Of a DNA stretch of 64,000 bases, positions 41,311-51,777 are shown piece after piece; position 1 is the first letter of the stretch, and each line of letters opens with the position of its first letter. Both the position numbers and the translations under genes were made by a program. Source of the DNA: Rhabdophis nuchalis (lineage: Eukaryota; Chordata; Lepidosauria; Squamata; Natricidae); assembly GCA_039707465.1 (NCBI GenBank), contig CM077648.1:14959119-15023118 (forward strand), written 5' to 3'. The notes under the pieces were generated by a model, which did no database searches, was not told where the DNA came from, and was given only the letters and a program-made list of their open reading frames with translations.

Positions 41311-41714
41311 ACAATACAATACAATAGCAGAGTTGGAAGGGACCTTGTAGGTCTTCTAGTCCAACCCCCTGCGTGGGCAGGAACTTTATACCATTTCAGA
41401 CAAATGGCTATCTAACATCTTCTTAAAGACTTCCATGGTTGGGGTATTCACAACTTCTGGAGGCAAGCTGTTCCAGAGGTTAATTGTTCTAACTGTCAGG
41501 AAATTTCTCCTTAGTTCTAAGTTGCTTCTCTCCTTGATTAGTTTCCACCCATTGCTTCTTGTCCTGCCCCCAGGTGCCTTGCAGAATAGTTTGACTCCCT
41601 CTTCTTTGTGGCACCCTCTGAGATATCGGAACACTGCTATCATGTCTCCCCTGGTCCGTCTCTTCATCAAACTAGACATACCCAGCTCCTGCAACCGTTC
41701 TTCATATGTTTTAG
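41311..41714 (-). mobile_element. CR1 LINE 3' part, antisense, inside the SINE
   Basis: Begins with three complementary tail units, then the 3' UTR. A 102-codon minus-strand frame (41,386-41,694) encodes [20 protein letters not shown] and the family C-terminus, intact over this stretch. Confidence 0.9.
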
Positions 41715-41725
41715 CCTATGTGCTA

Positions 41726-42066
41726 TGTTGTGTCCTCGACCTGCGACCGGTCTCGAGTTACGACCGGCCGCAGGTCTTCCAGGCTGCCTCTGGGAAGCCA
41801 TGGAGACAGGCTGTAGCAGGCCGGCTAACTGACAGACGCGCCTGATTGGCTGAGGCGCGCCTGGCGGGAAGCCGGCTCTTGCCGCAGCCTGATTGGCTCC
41901 CCGTTTGACAGCTCCATATATAAAGAGCTGTCAAACGCGGGAGCCCCTGTCTACCGCACCTTTCTTTTACTGAACCAAGCTTTCTTCTGTATGTCTTGCC
42001 TAGCTAATAAAGCTATGTTATTGAGCAAACCTGATGTGGACCCTCTCTTTGACCGAAGATATAACA
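41726..42066 (+). mobile_element. Solo LTR, family 2, 341 bp
   Basis: Ends TGTTGTGTCC and GATATAACA, flanked by a perfect 5-bp duplication TGCTA (41,721-41,725 and 42,067-42,071). It shows a CCATATATAAAG promoter box at about 41,914 and CTAATAAAGC poly(A) signal at about 42,005, in the right order for U3, R and U5. No internal genes remain. Confidence 0.88.
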
Positions 42067-42821
42067 TGCTAGACGTTCATATGTGCTAGTCGTTCCCAAC
42101 TCTAGGGGATGGTGCTCATCTCCGTTTCAAAGCCAAAGAGGCAATGCTATCAGAAGATGTCTCCGTGCTCATGTGGCCAGCATGACTAAACGCTGAAGAC
42201 GCACGGAACGCTTTTACCTTCCCACCAAAGGTGGTTTCTATTTTTCTACTTGCATTTTTACATGTTTTGAACTGCTAGGTTGGCAGAAGCTGGGACAAGT
42301 AATGGGAGCTCACTCCATTACACGGCGCTAGGGATATGAACTGCCGATCTTCTGATCGACAAGCTCAGCATCTTAGCCGTTCATAGTTTTAGAATTTTGT
42401 AGTTTGTTCCTACGATAAATGATTTATTTTAAATATTAGTCATACTGTAAACATAACAATACAATATTGTGTAGTAAGGAGAATCAATACAAGATCGCAT
42501 CCTGCCCCATACAATCAACCGATTCGCTCCCACAGAGAGGGACTTCTCCGGGTGCCATCCACTAGACAATGCCAGCGGGCGACGCCCAGGGGAAGGGCCT
42601 TCTCTGTGGTGGGCCCAGCAATATGGAACGACCTACCCCCCGAGCTCAGAACAACCCCGGACCTCCGTGCCTTCCGCCAAAAGCTTAAGACTCATCTCTT
42701 CCAGCAGGCCGGCCTGGCCTAATCTACCTTCCAGCCTTTTTAGTCTGAATATCTAAATTGTTTTAATCGGTTTTTAAGGGGTTTCGTTTTTAGGATTTTA
42801 GGTTTTTTAGTGCAGGGATAA

Positions 42822-42962
42822 TACAATACAATACAATACAATACAATACAATACAATAGCAGAGTTGGAAGGGACCTTGTAGGTCTTCTAGTCCAACCCC
42901 CTGCGTGGGCAGGAACCTTATAACATTTCAGACAAATGGCTATCTAACATCTTTTTAAAGAC

Positions 42963-42965
<3 letters not shown>
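42822..42965 (-). mobile_element. CR1 LINE 3' end, antisense, inside L2
   Basis: Nine complementary ACAAT units, then agcagagttggaagggacct to atggctatctaacatctttt. Same piece as 41,311 but ending 250 bp sooner. Confidence 0.88.
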
Positions 42966-43046
<81 letters not shown>

Positions 43047-43047
43047 C
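42963..43047. repeat. (ATA)n microsatellite
   Basis: About 28 ATA units, flanked on both sides by ctttttaaagactata. Confidence 0.95.
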
Positions 43048-43258
43048 TTTTTAAAGACTATATAGTGTTATATAGTGTTTAATCTGATTATATAGTGTTA
43101 TATAGTGTCTAATCGGATATAGTGTTTAATCTGATTTTGTATATTTATGATGTATCTATGTTTGTACGTTTTTTTATTCCCCTGTGCACCGCCCCGAGTC
43201 CTTTCGGGGAGAGGGAGCGGTCTACAAATTAAAATTATTATTATTAATACAATAAATC

Positions 43259-43556
43259 AGTGTTTTTCAACTTTGGCCACTTGAAGATGTATGGACCAAT
43301 GAAACAAACTATGTTTAAAAAGTTATTATATTTCTGTAGTTACTTACCAAGCACATCTAAATTATATTAAAGTAACCAAAATATCTTTACAATCCCCAAG
43401 GCACGTCACAACTTTTGTACTGTTTAATATTTGGAAAAGTTGAAAAATTTGACAGGTCTGATTTCAACTTCCAGTCTTCTCCAGGCAGGCATACTGGCTG
43501 AGGAATTCTGGGAGTTGAAGTCCACTCACTTTCAAGTGGCCAACATTGAGAAACAT
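43259..43556. mobile_element. Palindromic MITE split by other sequence
   Basis: Left arm tgtttttcaactttggccac (43,261) and right arm gagttgaagtccactcactt to ggccaacattgagaaaca (43,511-43,553) are separated by about 170 bp of unrelated DNA. Confidence 0.6.
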
Positions 43557-43689
43557 AACAATAAATAAATAATATGGGCTCATCCATCATGGATTAATAT
43601 TTTGAATGAGCCCCACCATAATGTATTCAACAAACATGATTAAATATCCTGATTACATTCACTTCTTGTCTGATGTTGGATAAAAGATT

Positions 43690-44256
43690 GCTATTCTTTT
43701 TTATGGGCACCTCTAGGTTTGCCCATGTAACACCGCTGCTGCGCGAGCTGCACTGGCTACCTGTCGTCTTCCGGGTGCGCTTCAAGGTGTTAATTACCAT
43801 CTTCAAAGCGCTCCATGGCTCGGGACCTAGCTACCTGCGGGATCGGATCCTGCCCCATACATCCTCACGGCCGATTCGCTCCCACAGAGAGGGACTTCTC
43901 CGGGTGCCGTCCACTAGACTTTGTCAGCGGGCGGCGCCCAGGGGAAGGGCCTTCTCTGTGGCGGGCCCAGCCCTCTGGAATGACCTTCCCCCCGATATCA
44001 GGACAACCACGGACCTCCGCTCCTTCCGCTTAAAATTAAAGACGCACTTTTTTCGTCTGGCCGGCCTTGGGTAGTCTCTTTTTAGGTTAGGGTTTTTAGG
44101 GGTAATTTTTAGTATAGTTTATGGGTTTTAGCGCAGGATTTATTTAATCTATTTTTAACTTTGTATTTTGTATTTGTTTGTGGTTTATTTGTATTTTTAA
44201 TTGCCTGTGCCCCGCCTCGAGTCCCCTTGGGGAGAGAGAGCGGGATATAAATTAAA

Positions 44257-44291
<35 letters not shown>
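43690..44291 (+). mobile_element. L2-clade LINE 3' fragment
   Basis: Open frame 43,673-44,074 with [20 protein letters not shown] and the usual C-terminus, then a tail and (TTA)n. Unbroken, so rather young. Confidence 0.9.
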
Positions 44292-44527
44292 TCCTGGTTT
44301 GATCAAATGGGCCAGTTTCAAGTCACGATCTATGCCCTCAGCTTGTTTTCACAAATCATAGGCAAACTGCATTTTTAGCAATCAGGGAATATTGCTAAAA
44401 AGAGTTTAATTAAAATTCAATTAAAGCTTTTCATTTACTTCTTGGATGTGACAGAAGAAACTTGGGAATACAAGAATTGAGGATGAATAGGACCTAGACA
44501 CCAACTTCTCATGCCTTCCTCCTATAG

Positions 44528-44651
44528 CAGGGCTGTCAGACTCGTGTCATCATGGCAGTGTCATGTCACATTTTCCCCCTTTGCTAAATGGGGCGGGGGC
44601 GGAGCCAGCACATGACGCATCTGCCTGTGGGCCGCAGGTTTGACAGCCCTG
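44528..44651. mobile_element. hAT-like miniature element, 124 bp
   Basis: Ends cagggctgtcagactcgtg and gtttgacagccctg. Flanks tcctatag and ttctatag match 7 of 8. Confidence 0.85.
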
Positions 44652-44661
44652 TTCTATAGAG

Positions 44662-44751
44662 CAGTGTTTCTCAACCTTGGCGAATGCTGACTGGGGAATC
44701 CTGGGAGTTGAAGTCCAGACATCTTCAAGTTGACAAGGTTGAAGAACACTG
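44662..44751. mobile_element. Shortened palindromic MITE, 90 bp
   Basis: Ends cagtgtttctcaaccttggc and ggttgaagaacactg. Perfect duplication CTATAGAG (44,654-44,661 and 44,752-44,759). One arm is largely deleted. Confidence 0.88.
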
Positions 44752-44805
44752 CTATAGAGAACCTTTAGGAATGGCCTGTTTTCTTCCTTTTGTAATGTAA
44801 CATGA

Positions 44806-45070
44806 TTTATTTATTTATTTATTTATTAAATTTATACCCCGCCCTTCTCCTTGTTAGGACCCATGGCGGCGCACAGGCATTATTTAAAAACACAAAATAC
44901 AATAAATATCTATTAAAATGTATTAAATTAATAAACCCGTGCTAAAACCCAATGTTAAAACCCTTGCCAATTATAAATTATTTTCTTAAAAAGTCAGAAA
45001 TGGGTGCTATCCTAGGCCGGCTTGTTGAAATAAATACGTCTTAAGACGTTGGCGGAAGAGGCCAGTAGAT
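44806..45070 (-). mobile_element. L2-clade LINE 3' end, antisense
   Basis: Starts with an ATTT-type tail and cgcccttctccttgttagga, and runs into the reverse of the C-terminal coding segment near 45,040-45,070. Confidence 0.8.
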
Positions 45071-45387
45071 ACATGTGATCATATTACAGTTGCAGAAAAT
45101 CATTTTGCTAGCCTGCTTGTGTTCATTCTGCTATTATATTGATTCAATCACCAGAGTTACTCAGAGAAATACGAGACAAATACATATACAGAGGTAAACA
45201 GGTTCTAGTGAAAACCACTAGGGGGCAGTGGTCTTCTCTCCAAAAAGATCTTGCTTTTTAGTTCAGTTTGTCCGCCCCATGAAACCTTGTGTTGGAGTTC
45301 AGACTTCTCCAGTCTCTGGCGTTCCAAAATCCTCTCGGTCTCTAATGCTGCAATGCAGAAAAGTGCAAAAGATAAATCAAAGCATAC

Positions 45388-45520
45388 CGTATTTTCCAGA
45401 GTATAAGACGCACCTTTTTTCCTCTAAAAAGAGGCTGAAAATCTGGGTGCATCTTATACATCGAATACAGCATTTTTTTGGCTCCTGAAACCCCGCCCCT
45501 TCACCAAAATGGCCACGTGC
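45388..45520. mobile_element. TA-flanked miniature element, left end only
   Basis: Begins ccgtattttccagagtataa after TA. Similarity fades at about 45,520 after aaccccgccccttcacc. Confidence 0.7.
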
Positions 45521-45715
45521 ATAGACCTATTCTTATTGAAGATAGATTGTTGATGTGGGTGGTCTGTAACCTTAAGGCCACAAATGACTCTTAAGTCACT
45601 TTTCTGCAGCCCCAGCACTCTCCTGCCTCATTTCTGCCAAATTTCTTTCCTTTTTACCAAACAGAAACCTATTCTTGATAGCAGTAGAACAAGATCAATA
45701 TCTAGAACATGACTA

Positions 45716-45770
45716 TGGAGATTCTCATTCATCCAGGTCATGGTTGTCCCAAAGATGCTTTTTCAGGGGG
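45716..45770. mobile_element. Fold-back repeat, left arm fragment
   Basis: tatggagattctcattcatc to ccaaagatgctttttcag, complementary to 13,130-13,182. Confidence 0.7.
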
Positions 45771-45772
45771 CA

Positions 45773-46165
45773 GCTTCGCCTTAGCTGTTACAATGTAATA
45801 AGGGTTAACCAGAGAGGCAGTTTCTGTAAGGAGCTGATTCAGCTGGTTCTCCTGAATAGGTGCGAACCGGCTGAATCTCACCACTGGCTAAAAGGCACTC
45901 GCCACCCCCAGGGTTGCATGCCCCTTGGTGATCTCTGTGTGAAGTGGCTATTCGAGAGAACCGGTTGTTAACTTTCGAAGCAGTTCGGAGAACCAGTTGT
46001 TGGAAGAAATCTCCTTTTGGTTTTTTCCAACTTTACAGGACTAATCCTGTAAGGAAGGCAGGAAGGACGTTCTGGTGTTGTTTCTAGCCTAATCTATATT
46101 GCCCTGCTTACAGAAACTGCCTTTCCGGTTAACCCTTATTCCATTGTAACAGCTAAGGCAAAGTG
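45773..46165. repeat. Inverted repeat with about 55-bp arms
   Basis: Left arm gccttagctgttacaatgta onwards (45,777-45,835) is the complement of the right arm ending ttccattgtaacagctaagg (46,108-46,160). About 270 bp of hAT-like repeat lies between. Confidence 0.8.
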
Positions 46166-46594
46166 TCCATCAATGTGAGTGACATTGAGTTGGCCACGCC
46201 CACCCAGTCACATGACCACTGAGCCATGCCTACCCAGCTGGTCATTAGGGCAGAGAACCGGTTGTTAAATTATTTGAATCCCACCACTGCTTTTAGCGCC
46301 TCCCCCCTTTTGATTTTTATCTTAATTTTATCCTTGTTTTACCTGGATGCTTATCCTGAGGTATGGTATCTCTATGTTTTTATGCATTTAATTGTACACT
46401 GCCTAGAGTCACTCTGAGATAAATAAAAGAACATGAGAGCTTTGATCTTTGCAGGACCTTCACAGCGCATCTCACATTTGTTTCCTGCCGCATCACTTGG
46501 ATGTTTTTGAGGGGCGTTCAAGCTATTCAGGCTTTCTCACTGTTGGTTCCCCACCATGGCTGCTGAATAGTACCCTGCCTCTGTACATCCATTC

Positions 46595-46858
46595 CAGGGG
46601 TGGGTTCTGGATCCTGTTCCAACCAGTATGGTTGGAACGGTCCTGGCGGCGTCCTCCGGAAGCCTCCATGACGCTCCAGCGGAGTATCGCGCAGGCGCTG
46701 TATGCGCCGTGCACGCAAGCGCCAAAGACTTAAAACACCGGTAAGGAGCTCGGGCAGGTGGGCGGACCCTCCAGAGCACCATACCGGAACGGTATCCGGT
46801 GCTCCGGGCAGGCTCCCGTACGCCCGTACTGGGGCACACCGCCTGCAACCCACCACTG
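46595..46858. mobile_element. hAT-like miniature element, 264 bp
   Basis: Ends caggggtgggttctgg and caacccaccactg, perfect duplication ATCCATTC (46,587-46,594 and 46,859-46,866). Confidence 0.92.
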
Positions 46859-46869
46859 ATCCATTCTAT

Positions 46870-47322
46870 TGCCTTCTTGGAGTCTGTCACTCACTTCCAC
46901 TAAAGACATCAGCTTACATTGTAGAGAAGGGACATGGACTTTCAAAATAGTTGTCACATGCCGCAGCTTGAAAGGAGAGCCCCAGCAGATGTCAAAATGA
47001 AGAGGGTTGGTTATTTTTTCCTTAAAATCTTTGGAGAAACGCTTTGTGAGCTCGGCAAATTCAACGCGATCATGCCTGCAAGATTAATAGCAATAGTTAG
47101 TAATAACTTCGCAAAACATTTTGTCAAAGCCTTCCAAGAAATATGCAGAAAACTGTGGAGTAGGTGGTCATCAAATGGATATCGGTTACTAAGGCATGAA
47201 ATGTCCAGGGCAAGGGTGTCAGATGCATTACACGTAGGCCATACCCACCCCAGCTCTGCGAAGGGAAAAAATATTGTGAAATGTCACATGATGGCAACAT
47301 GATGTGGCGAGTTTGGCTAGCC
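46870..47322. other. Intergenic, no recognised element
   Basis: No repeat ends, no plausible exon. An open frame at 46,934-47,302 has no recognisable similarity and typical chance composition. Confidence 0.35.
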
Positions 47323-47457
47323 CAGGGGTCTGCAAAGTTGGCTCTTTTAAGACTGGTGGACTTCAACACCCAGAATTCCCCAGCCAGCCATGCTGGCTGG
47401 GGAATTCTGGGAGTTGAAGTTCACCAGTCTTAAAAGAGCCAACTTTGCAGACCCCTG
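47323..47457. mobile_element. Palindromic hAT-like MITE, 135 bp
   Basis: Near-perfect hairpin from caggggtctgcaaagttggc. Flanks ggctagcc and ggctaggc match 7 of 8. Confidence 0.92.
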
Positions 47458-47886
47458 GGCTAGGCCATCTAACCATTGAAGCGCAGCATCGTTCATATTG
47501 TTAAAAATCAGCTATTGGACCAGTAGATGCACTCAGCATACAAAGCGATCTACAGTTTGACGTGGGACCCCACAGTCACATGGAGGGGAGGATACTATGC
47601 CCCATTTTTGCAGAGAGTCCTAACAGATAGTGTGTGAGGTGCAGATCCTATTCAGGATTGTCCATTGCTGATGTGGTAGTTCAAAGCTGGAACCTTTTTT
47701 GGGGGGGGGGGGGAGTGTCATTTATATATCTTCCTTCATCTGAGTATTCAGCAACCCACTTGGCTTTCCATTGGTGATCAGTGTTAAAGTTGTTGGGCAG
47801 ATGTTGTCCAAGTGTCAGTGGGGACACCTTGAATGCGAGTCTTCCAGCTGATAAATGAAGAAAGTCAGCATGCACAAAGTGAGCTG

Positions 47887-48029
<143 letters not shown>

Positions 48030-48072
48030 ATTTTCTGCAATCTGTATTCTCTCACTAGTGCATACTGTCTTC

Positions 48073-48445
48073 CAGGGGTGGGCTGCTAGGGGTTCGGCCA
48101 GGTTGCTAACATTATGGCTGGTTCAGAGAACTCCCAAACCCCACCTCTGGCTGGCCCCACCCACCCCTCTCCTCCCACCCTCCCCTTCCATTCCCAGGAG
48201 ATTCTGGTTTGGATGGTTTGGTCCCATGCGGAGGCCTGGGGAGGGGGAAAACGCATCTCCTGGAAGTTCCAGTAGATGAGAAACGGGGAGGAAGCTCAAG
48301 GAAAGCCTCTGGAGCCTGGGGAAGGTGAAAACACCCTCCACCCACCCACTATGGTGCAGGAGGCCAACAGGCCACGTCTACAATGGCCACACCCATCCAG
48401 CAACCAGGCAGAGAACCCATTGCTGAAATTTTTGAAGCCCACACC
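48073..48445. mobile_element. Dispersed hAT-like repeat
   Basis: Starts ccaggggtgggctgctaggg and ends near gaagcccacaccccg, resembling the family at 23,077, but no clear duplication. Confidence 0.5.
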
Positions 48446-48885
48446 CCGTTACCTTCATACAGCTGACGGTGCTATATGGTTGAAGTGGTATCTGAAAACC
48501 CGCCAAAATCAATCAATCTCCATCTGCATTATATTTTTGAGACATACATACACTGTGTAAGGGCTGGCTTTCAAAACAGATGTGACTTTCTTCTTCCTGT
48601 GTAAGTCATATTCCATTGCAGCAGGTATATCTTTGCACACACAAATCAGAAGTGGTTGGGTAGCCTGTTGTTGTCCTTGCCTGGACATGGAAAGTACATA
48701 ACATGTTCAGTCCTGGATTTAAGCACCATGTTCTGAGAGGTTTCATCCAAGAAGGAGATTTAGAATGATTATAAAATACAAGATTGTGTTTGGATTTTGA
48801 TAAACAGTGGGCCAAGAGATGAAAATTCCATAGGTGTCCCATAGAAGTCTTGCCCATGTTTATCCATAAACATGTGCAGTAAGTG

Positions 48886-49103
48886 TCTATGGAAAGTCTC
48901 AGTCATCCAGGTCATGGTTGTCCCAAAGATGCTTCTTGAAAAGGCAACTGGACTCCCTTGGTTTTTCCTTGAAGACCTTTTGCTTCTCACCCAAGAAACT
49001 TCTTCAGTTCCAAATCCAGAAGCATCCAAGAAGCTTCTGAAGAAGGGTGCTTGTTGGAGGAGAAATGAAACATTTTCAAGGGAAAAAAACCCAAGAAAGT
49101 CCA
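48886..49103. mobile_element. Fold-back repeat, both arms partly preserved
   Basis: Left arm tctcagtcatccaggtcatg and lower-arm copies (agaaacttcttcag, aagaagcttctgaagaag) form an imperfect hairpin. The right arm is cut by the LTR at 49,104. Confidence 0.7.
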
Positions 49104-49757
49104 TGTTCTGACCCAGGCTTCCTTAACAAGCATGAAGCAGAGTCTTGGTCCTGGGAAAACCCCTTTTATTTAGACCAGGGGTCTCCAACCTTTGCAACTT
49201 TCAGACTTAAAGTTGCAAAGGTTAGAGATCCCTGATTTAGACGACTGTGAATTCCTTTCATTCACAGTCAGCAAGGCTTTTAGCAAGGCAAACAGTCTTT
49301 TAAAGGAATATTGATCAACACCAACCTTATCTCATTTGGAGAGCTTCCAAATAACTAGTTTCCAAATGGAGAGCAAGGCAAAACTTGGAACAGAGTCTCT
49401 TACGGTCACAAATAGAACTTTCCACTCTTGAAACAACTGAATGAATGAATTGTTTCCTGCAAAAGCCCACTCCCCATTTGATCCTCTTTTGTTTCCTATG
49501 GGAGGGGCTAATCACCTCCACGTTTTGGCTTTACTCCTAAGTCGACCCTGCTTTCTGAGTTGTCCTTGTCTTCTGGCACCTCTGTGCATGAGCACACTGG
49601 GAAAAGGCTCCAGCTGTTCCTCTGCCTCACTGCTGTCTAGCTCCCTCTCGCCCCCAACACAGAGCCCTCGTCTGAGCTTTCCTCAGCCCCCAGGACTGCC
49701 CCATGTTCCTCCCCAACCTCCTCACTGTCCGACTGCTGCCAGCTCCACTGGCCGTAG
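49104..49757 (-). mobile_element. Solo LTR, family 1 (minus), copy 5
   Basis: Plus-strand start TGTTCTGACCCAGG and the same internal order as copies 3 and 4, including AATAAAAGGGG in reverse and the gaaaaggctccagctgttcc segment. The other end near 49,757 is mutated, so no target duplication is certain. A 59-bp MITE sits inside. Confidence 0.7.
49176..49234. mobile_element. Minimal hAT-like MITE, 59 bp, inside an LTR
   Basis: Only the two terminal arms remain (caggggtctccaacctttgc and its near complement), yet it is flanked by a perfect ATTTAGAC duplication (49,168-49,175 and 49,235-49,242). Confidence 0.92.
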
Positions 49758-50454
49758 TGAATTTACTGCTGAATAATAAATGTAGGACTGTTGCCTTAAT
49801 ATCAGTTATAAATCCAGGCTACAAAGGCACCCATTGCCCACCAAAATCCTCGCGATTTGATCCTTTTTATAATAATCCTATTAATCTTTAAAAATCATTC
49901 TTTGGTTTTTAAAAATAACTTTGTTTTCTCCCACTTACTTGTCAGTTGGTACAGACAACGATTGTTACTTATATTTTCATAATGCGACTGCTGCCTTTCT
50001 TAAATCTCCAGGAAAAAAAACATTAGTAATTCTTGTTTCCCCCTTTGGAAATCGAGTGGATATGAGCCCACTGGAAATTGCTTTTTGCTTAACCCATAAT
50101 CATTGGCCCTGGGCACATATCTATTTGTCTCTGACATTTCTCACACATTTGCTCCTGATGTAATAAAGAGTATTATAAAGCATCATTAGCATTTCTGGTT
50201 GAACCCAAGTATATGGAGCGGGTTTCCCCATAAAACTGTATTTAATCACTTTGGTACATAGAGAATCTTCACTTTAGAGGGAGGCAGGGAAGCTGCTGAA
50301 AATTTTGGGAATTTCCTGTCCTAGGCAAAATATTTCTCAGACACCCACAGAGAAAGTCTGGCCCACTCCCAATATTACTGCCATAGATCTATGGCTGGTT
50401 CCAAAATAAAGGATCAGCTATCCAGAGTCGTTTCAGCAGTGAAATGGATGGTAT
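49758..50454. other. Intergenic, possibly unique sequence
   Basis: No repeat ends or exon signals recognised. AT-rich and free of the window's common repeats. Confidence 0.35.
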
Positions 50455-50456
50455 AG

Positions 50457-50754
50457 TGGTACCTCGGTTCACGAACTTAATTTGTGAACTGACTCTGGTC
50501 ACGAACCGAATTGGTTGTGAACCGAGGCACAGTTTCCCATAGGGTTTAATGTAAATCCAGTTAATCCGTTCTGATCTTTTTTTTTTGGTTTTAATTCTTG
50601 AACTGACTCTGGTCGCGAACCAAATTGGTTGTGACCCGAGGCGGAGTTCGTGAACAGAAGCGGAGTTTGTGAACCGGAGCATATTTTTATGAACTTTTCT
50701 GTTCGTGAACCGAGTTGTTCGTGAACAGAGGTGTTCGTGAACCGAGGTACCACT
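50457..50754. mobile_element. Miniature element with gtggtacctcgg ends
   Basis: Inverted ends gtggtacctcggttcacgaa and gttcgtgaaccgaggtaccac. TA precedes the left end. The interior contains several internal gaaccgaattggttgtgaac repeats. Confidence 0.8.
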
Positions 50755-51126
50755 CCAGGAGTCTCCAACCTTTGCAACTTTAAGTCTGAAGGACTTCAGC
50801 TCCCAGACTTCTCCAGCCAGCTTTGCTGGCTGGAGAAGTCTGGGAGCTGAAGTCCTTCAGACTTAAAGTTGCAAAGGTTGGAGACCCCTGGTATATACCC
50901 CTGGTGGCGAACCTATGGCATGCGTGGCTGGAGAAGTCTGGGAGCTGAAGTCCTTCAGACTTAAAGTTGCAAAGGTTGGAGACCCCTGGTATATACCCCT
51001 GGTGGCGAACCTATGGCATGCGTGGCTGGAGAAGTCTGGGAGCTGAAGTCCTTCAGACTTAAAGTTGCAAAGGTTGGAGACCCCTGGTATATACCCCTGG
51101 TGGCGAACCTATGGCATGCGTGCCAC
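50755..51126. repeat. Palindromic MITE and 98-bp direct triplication
   Basis: A palindromic MITE at about 50,755-50,889 runs into a 98-bp unit that starts tggagaagtctgggagctga and ends ggcatgcgtggc, present at 50,831, 50,929 and 51,027. The copies are identical except near the last base. Confidence 0.93.
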
Positions 51127-51560
51127 AGGCGGCATGCCAAGCTATTTCTTGGCACTCAAGGCATTCCCCTGTCAGCTCCAGGGCACATTCGCGCACTGGC
51201 CAGCTGATTTCAGCCTTTATTTTTGGCTGATTTTCTTCCTCCTGTGACTTCCCTGAAGCCTCTGAAGGGCGAAAAACAACCCAACGCACAAACTGGAAGT
51301 TCGGAAACAGACTTCCAGTTTGTGCGTTGGGTCATTTTTCGCCCTCCAGATGCTTCCCGGGGGCGAAAAACGGCCCCATGATCAACCCGGAAGTTGGAAA
51401 ACGGGCCGTTTCCAGCTTCCAGAGGGCCTATTGGGAGCGGGGAGGGGGCGTTTTCAGGCTCCCCGGGCTCCTAGAAAGCCTCTTGAGCCTCGGAAGGGCG
51501 AAAAAGGGATCCACCATGCAATCATGCACCAAAAGCGGGAGAGAGGGGGGCACATGAGTA
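51100..51560. mobile_element. hAT-like repeat of the gtggcgaacctatgg family
   Basis: Starts gtggcgaacctatggcatgcgtgccaca as at 3,068 and 5,772. An internal inverted pair (aacccaacgcacaaactgg against ccagtttgtgcgttgggt at 51,278-51,331) gives a strong hairpin. Confidence 0.65.
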
Positions 51561-51777
51561 CATCCAGAGTATGCAGAAAGCACAAATACATGTATCTGTA
51601 AGCATACTGATATCCATGGAGAACAGACTGAGAATCAAAAAAAAAAAAAAACCAGATTATGCCCTTATTCTAACATTACAAAATGGGCTAAGATGCAATT
51701 TTTACACTAATTCAGAGCCCTAATAGGCTAATAGTAGTTGTTTTTTGAGGAGAATGCTGAATAGAATACGGACATAA

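Larger units (their letters stand above)
41284..42385 (-). mobile_element. Sauria-type SINE broken by nested insertions
   Basis: Starts aaggtaaaggttcccctcgcacata at 41,287 and resumes at about 42,077 with catatgtgctagtcgttccc, continuing to the antisense tRNA part near 42,345-42,385 (ctgatcgacaagctcagcatcttagcc). A CR1 tail and a solo LTR lie between. Confidence 0.8.
42488..43250 (+). mobile_element. L2-clade LINE 3' fragment, interrupted
   Basis: Coding C-terminus (42,520-42,720, with GPAIWNDLPPELRTTPDLRA) and a tail ending at about 43,250. A CR1 tail and an ATA array interrupt it between 42,822 and 43,060. Confidence 0.85.

Noticed and set aside
41726..42066. Possible host promoter because of the TATA-like box and CpG-containing sequence
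   Set aside because: TG and CA ends and an exact 5-bp duplication make a solo LTR the simpler reading.
46527..46957. Overlapping open frames on both strands near 46.5-46.9 kb
   Set aside because: GC-rich hAT-like element with a perfect target duplication explains the lack of stops.
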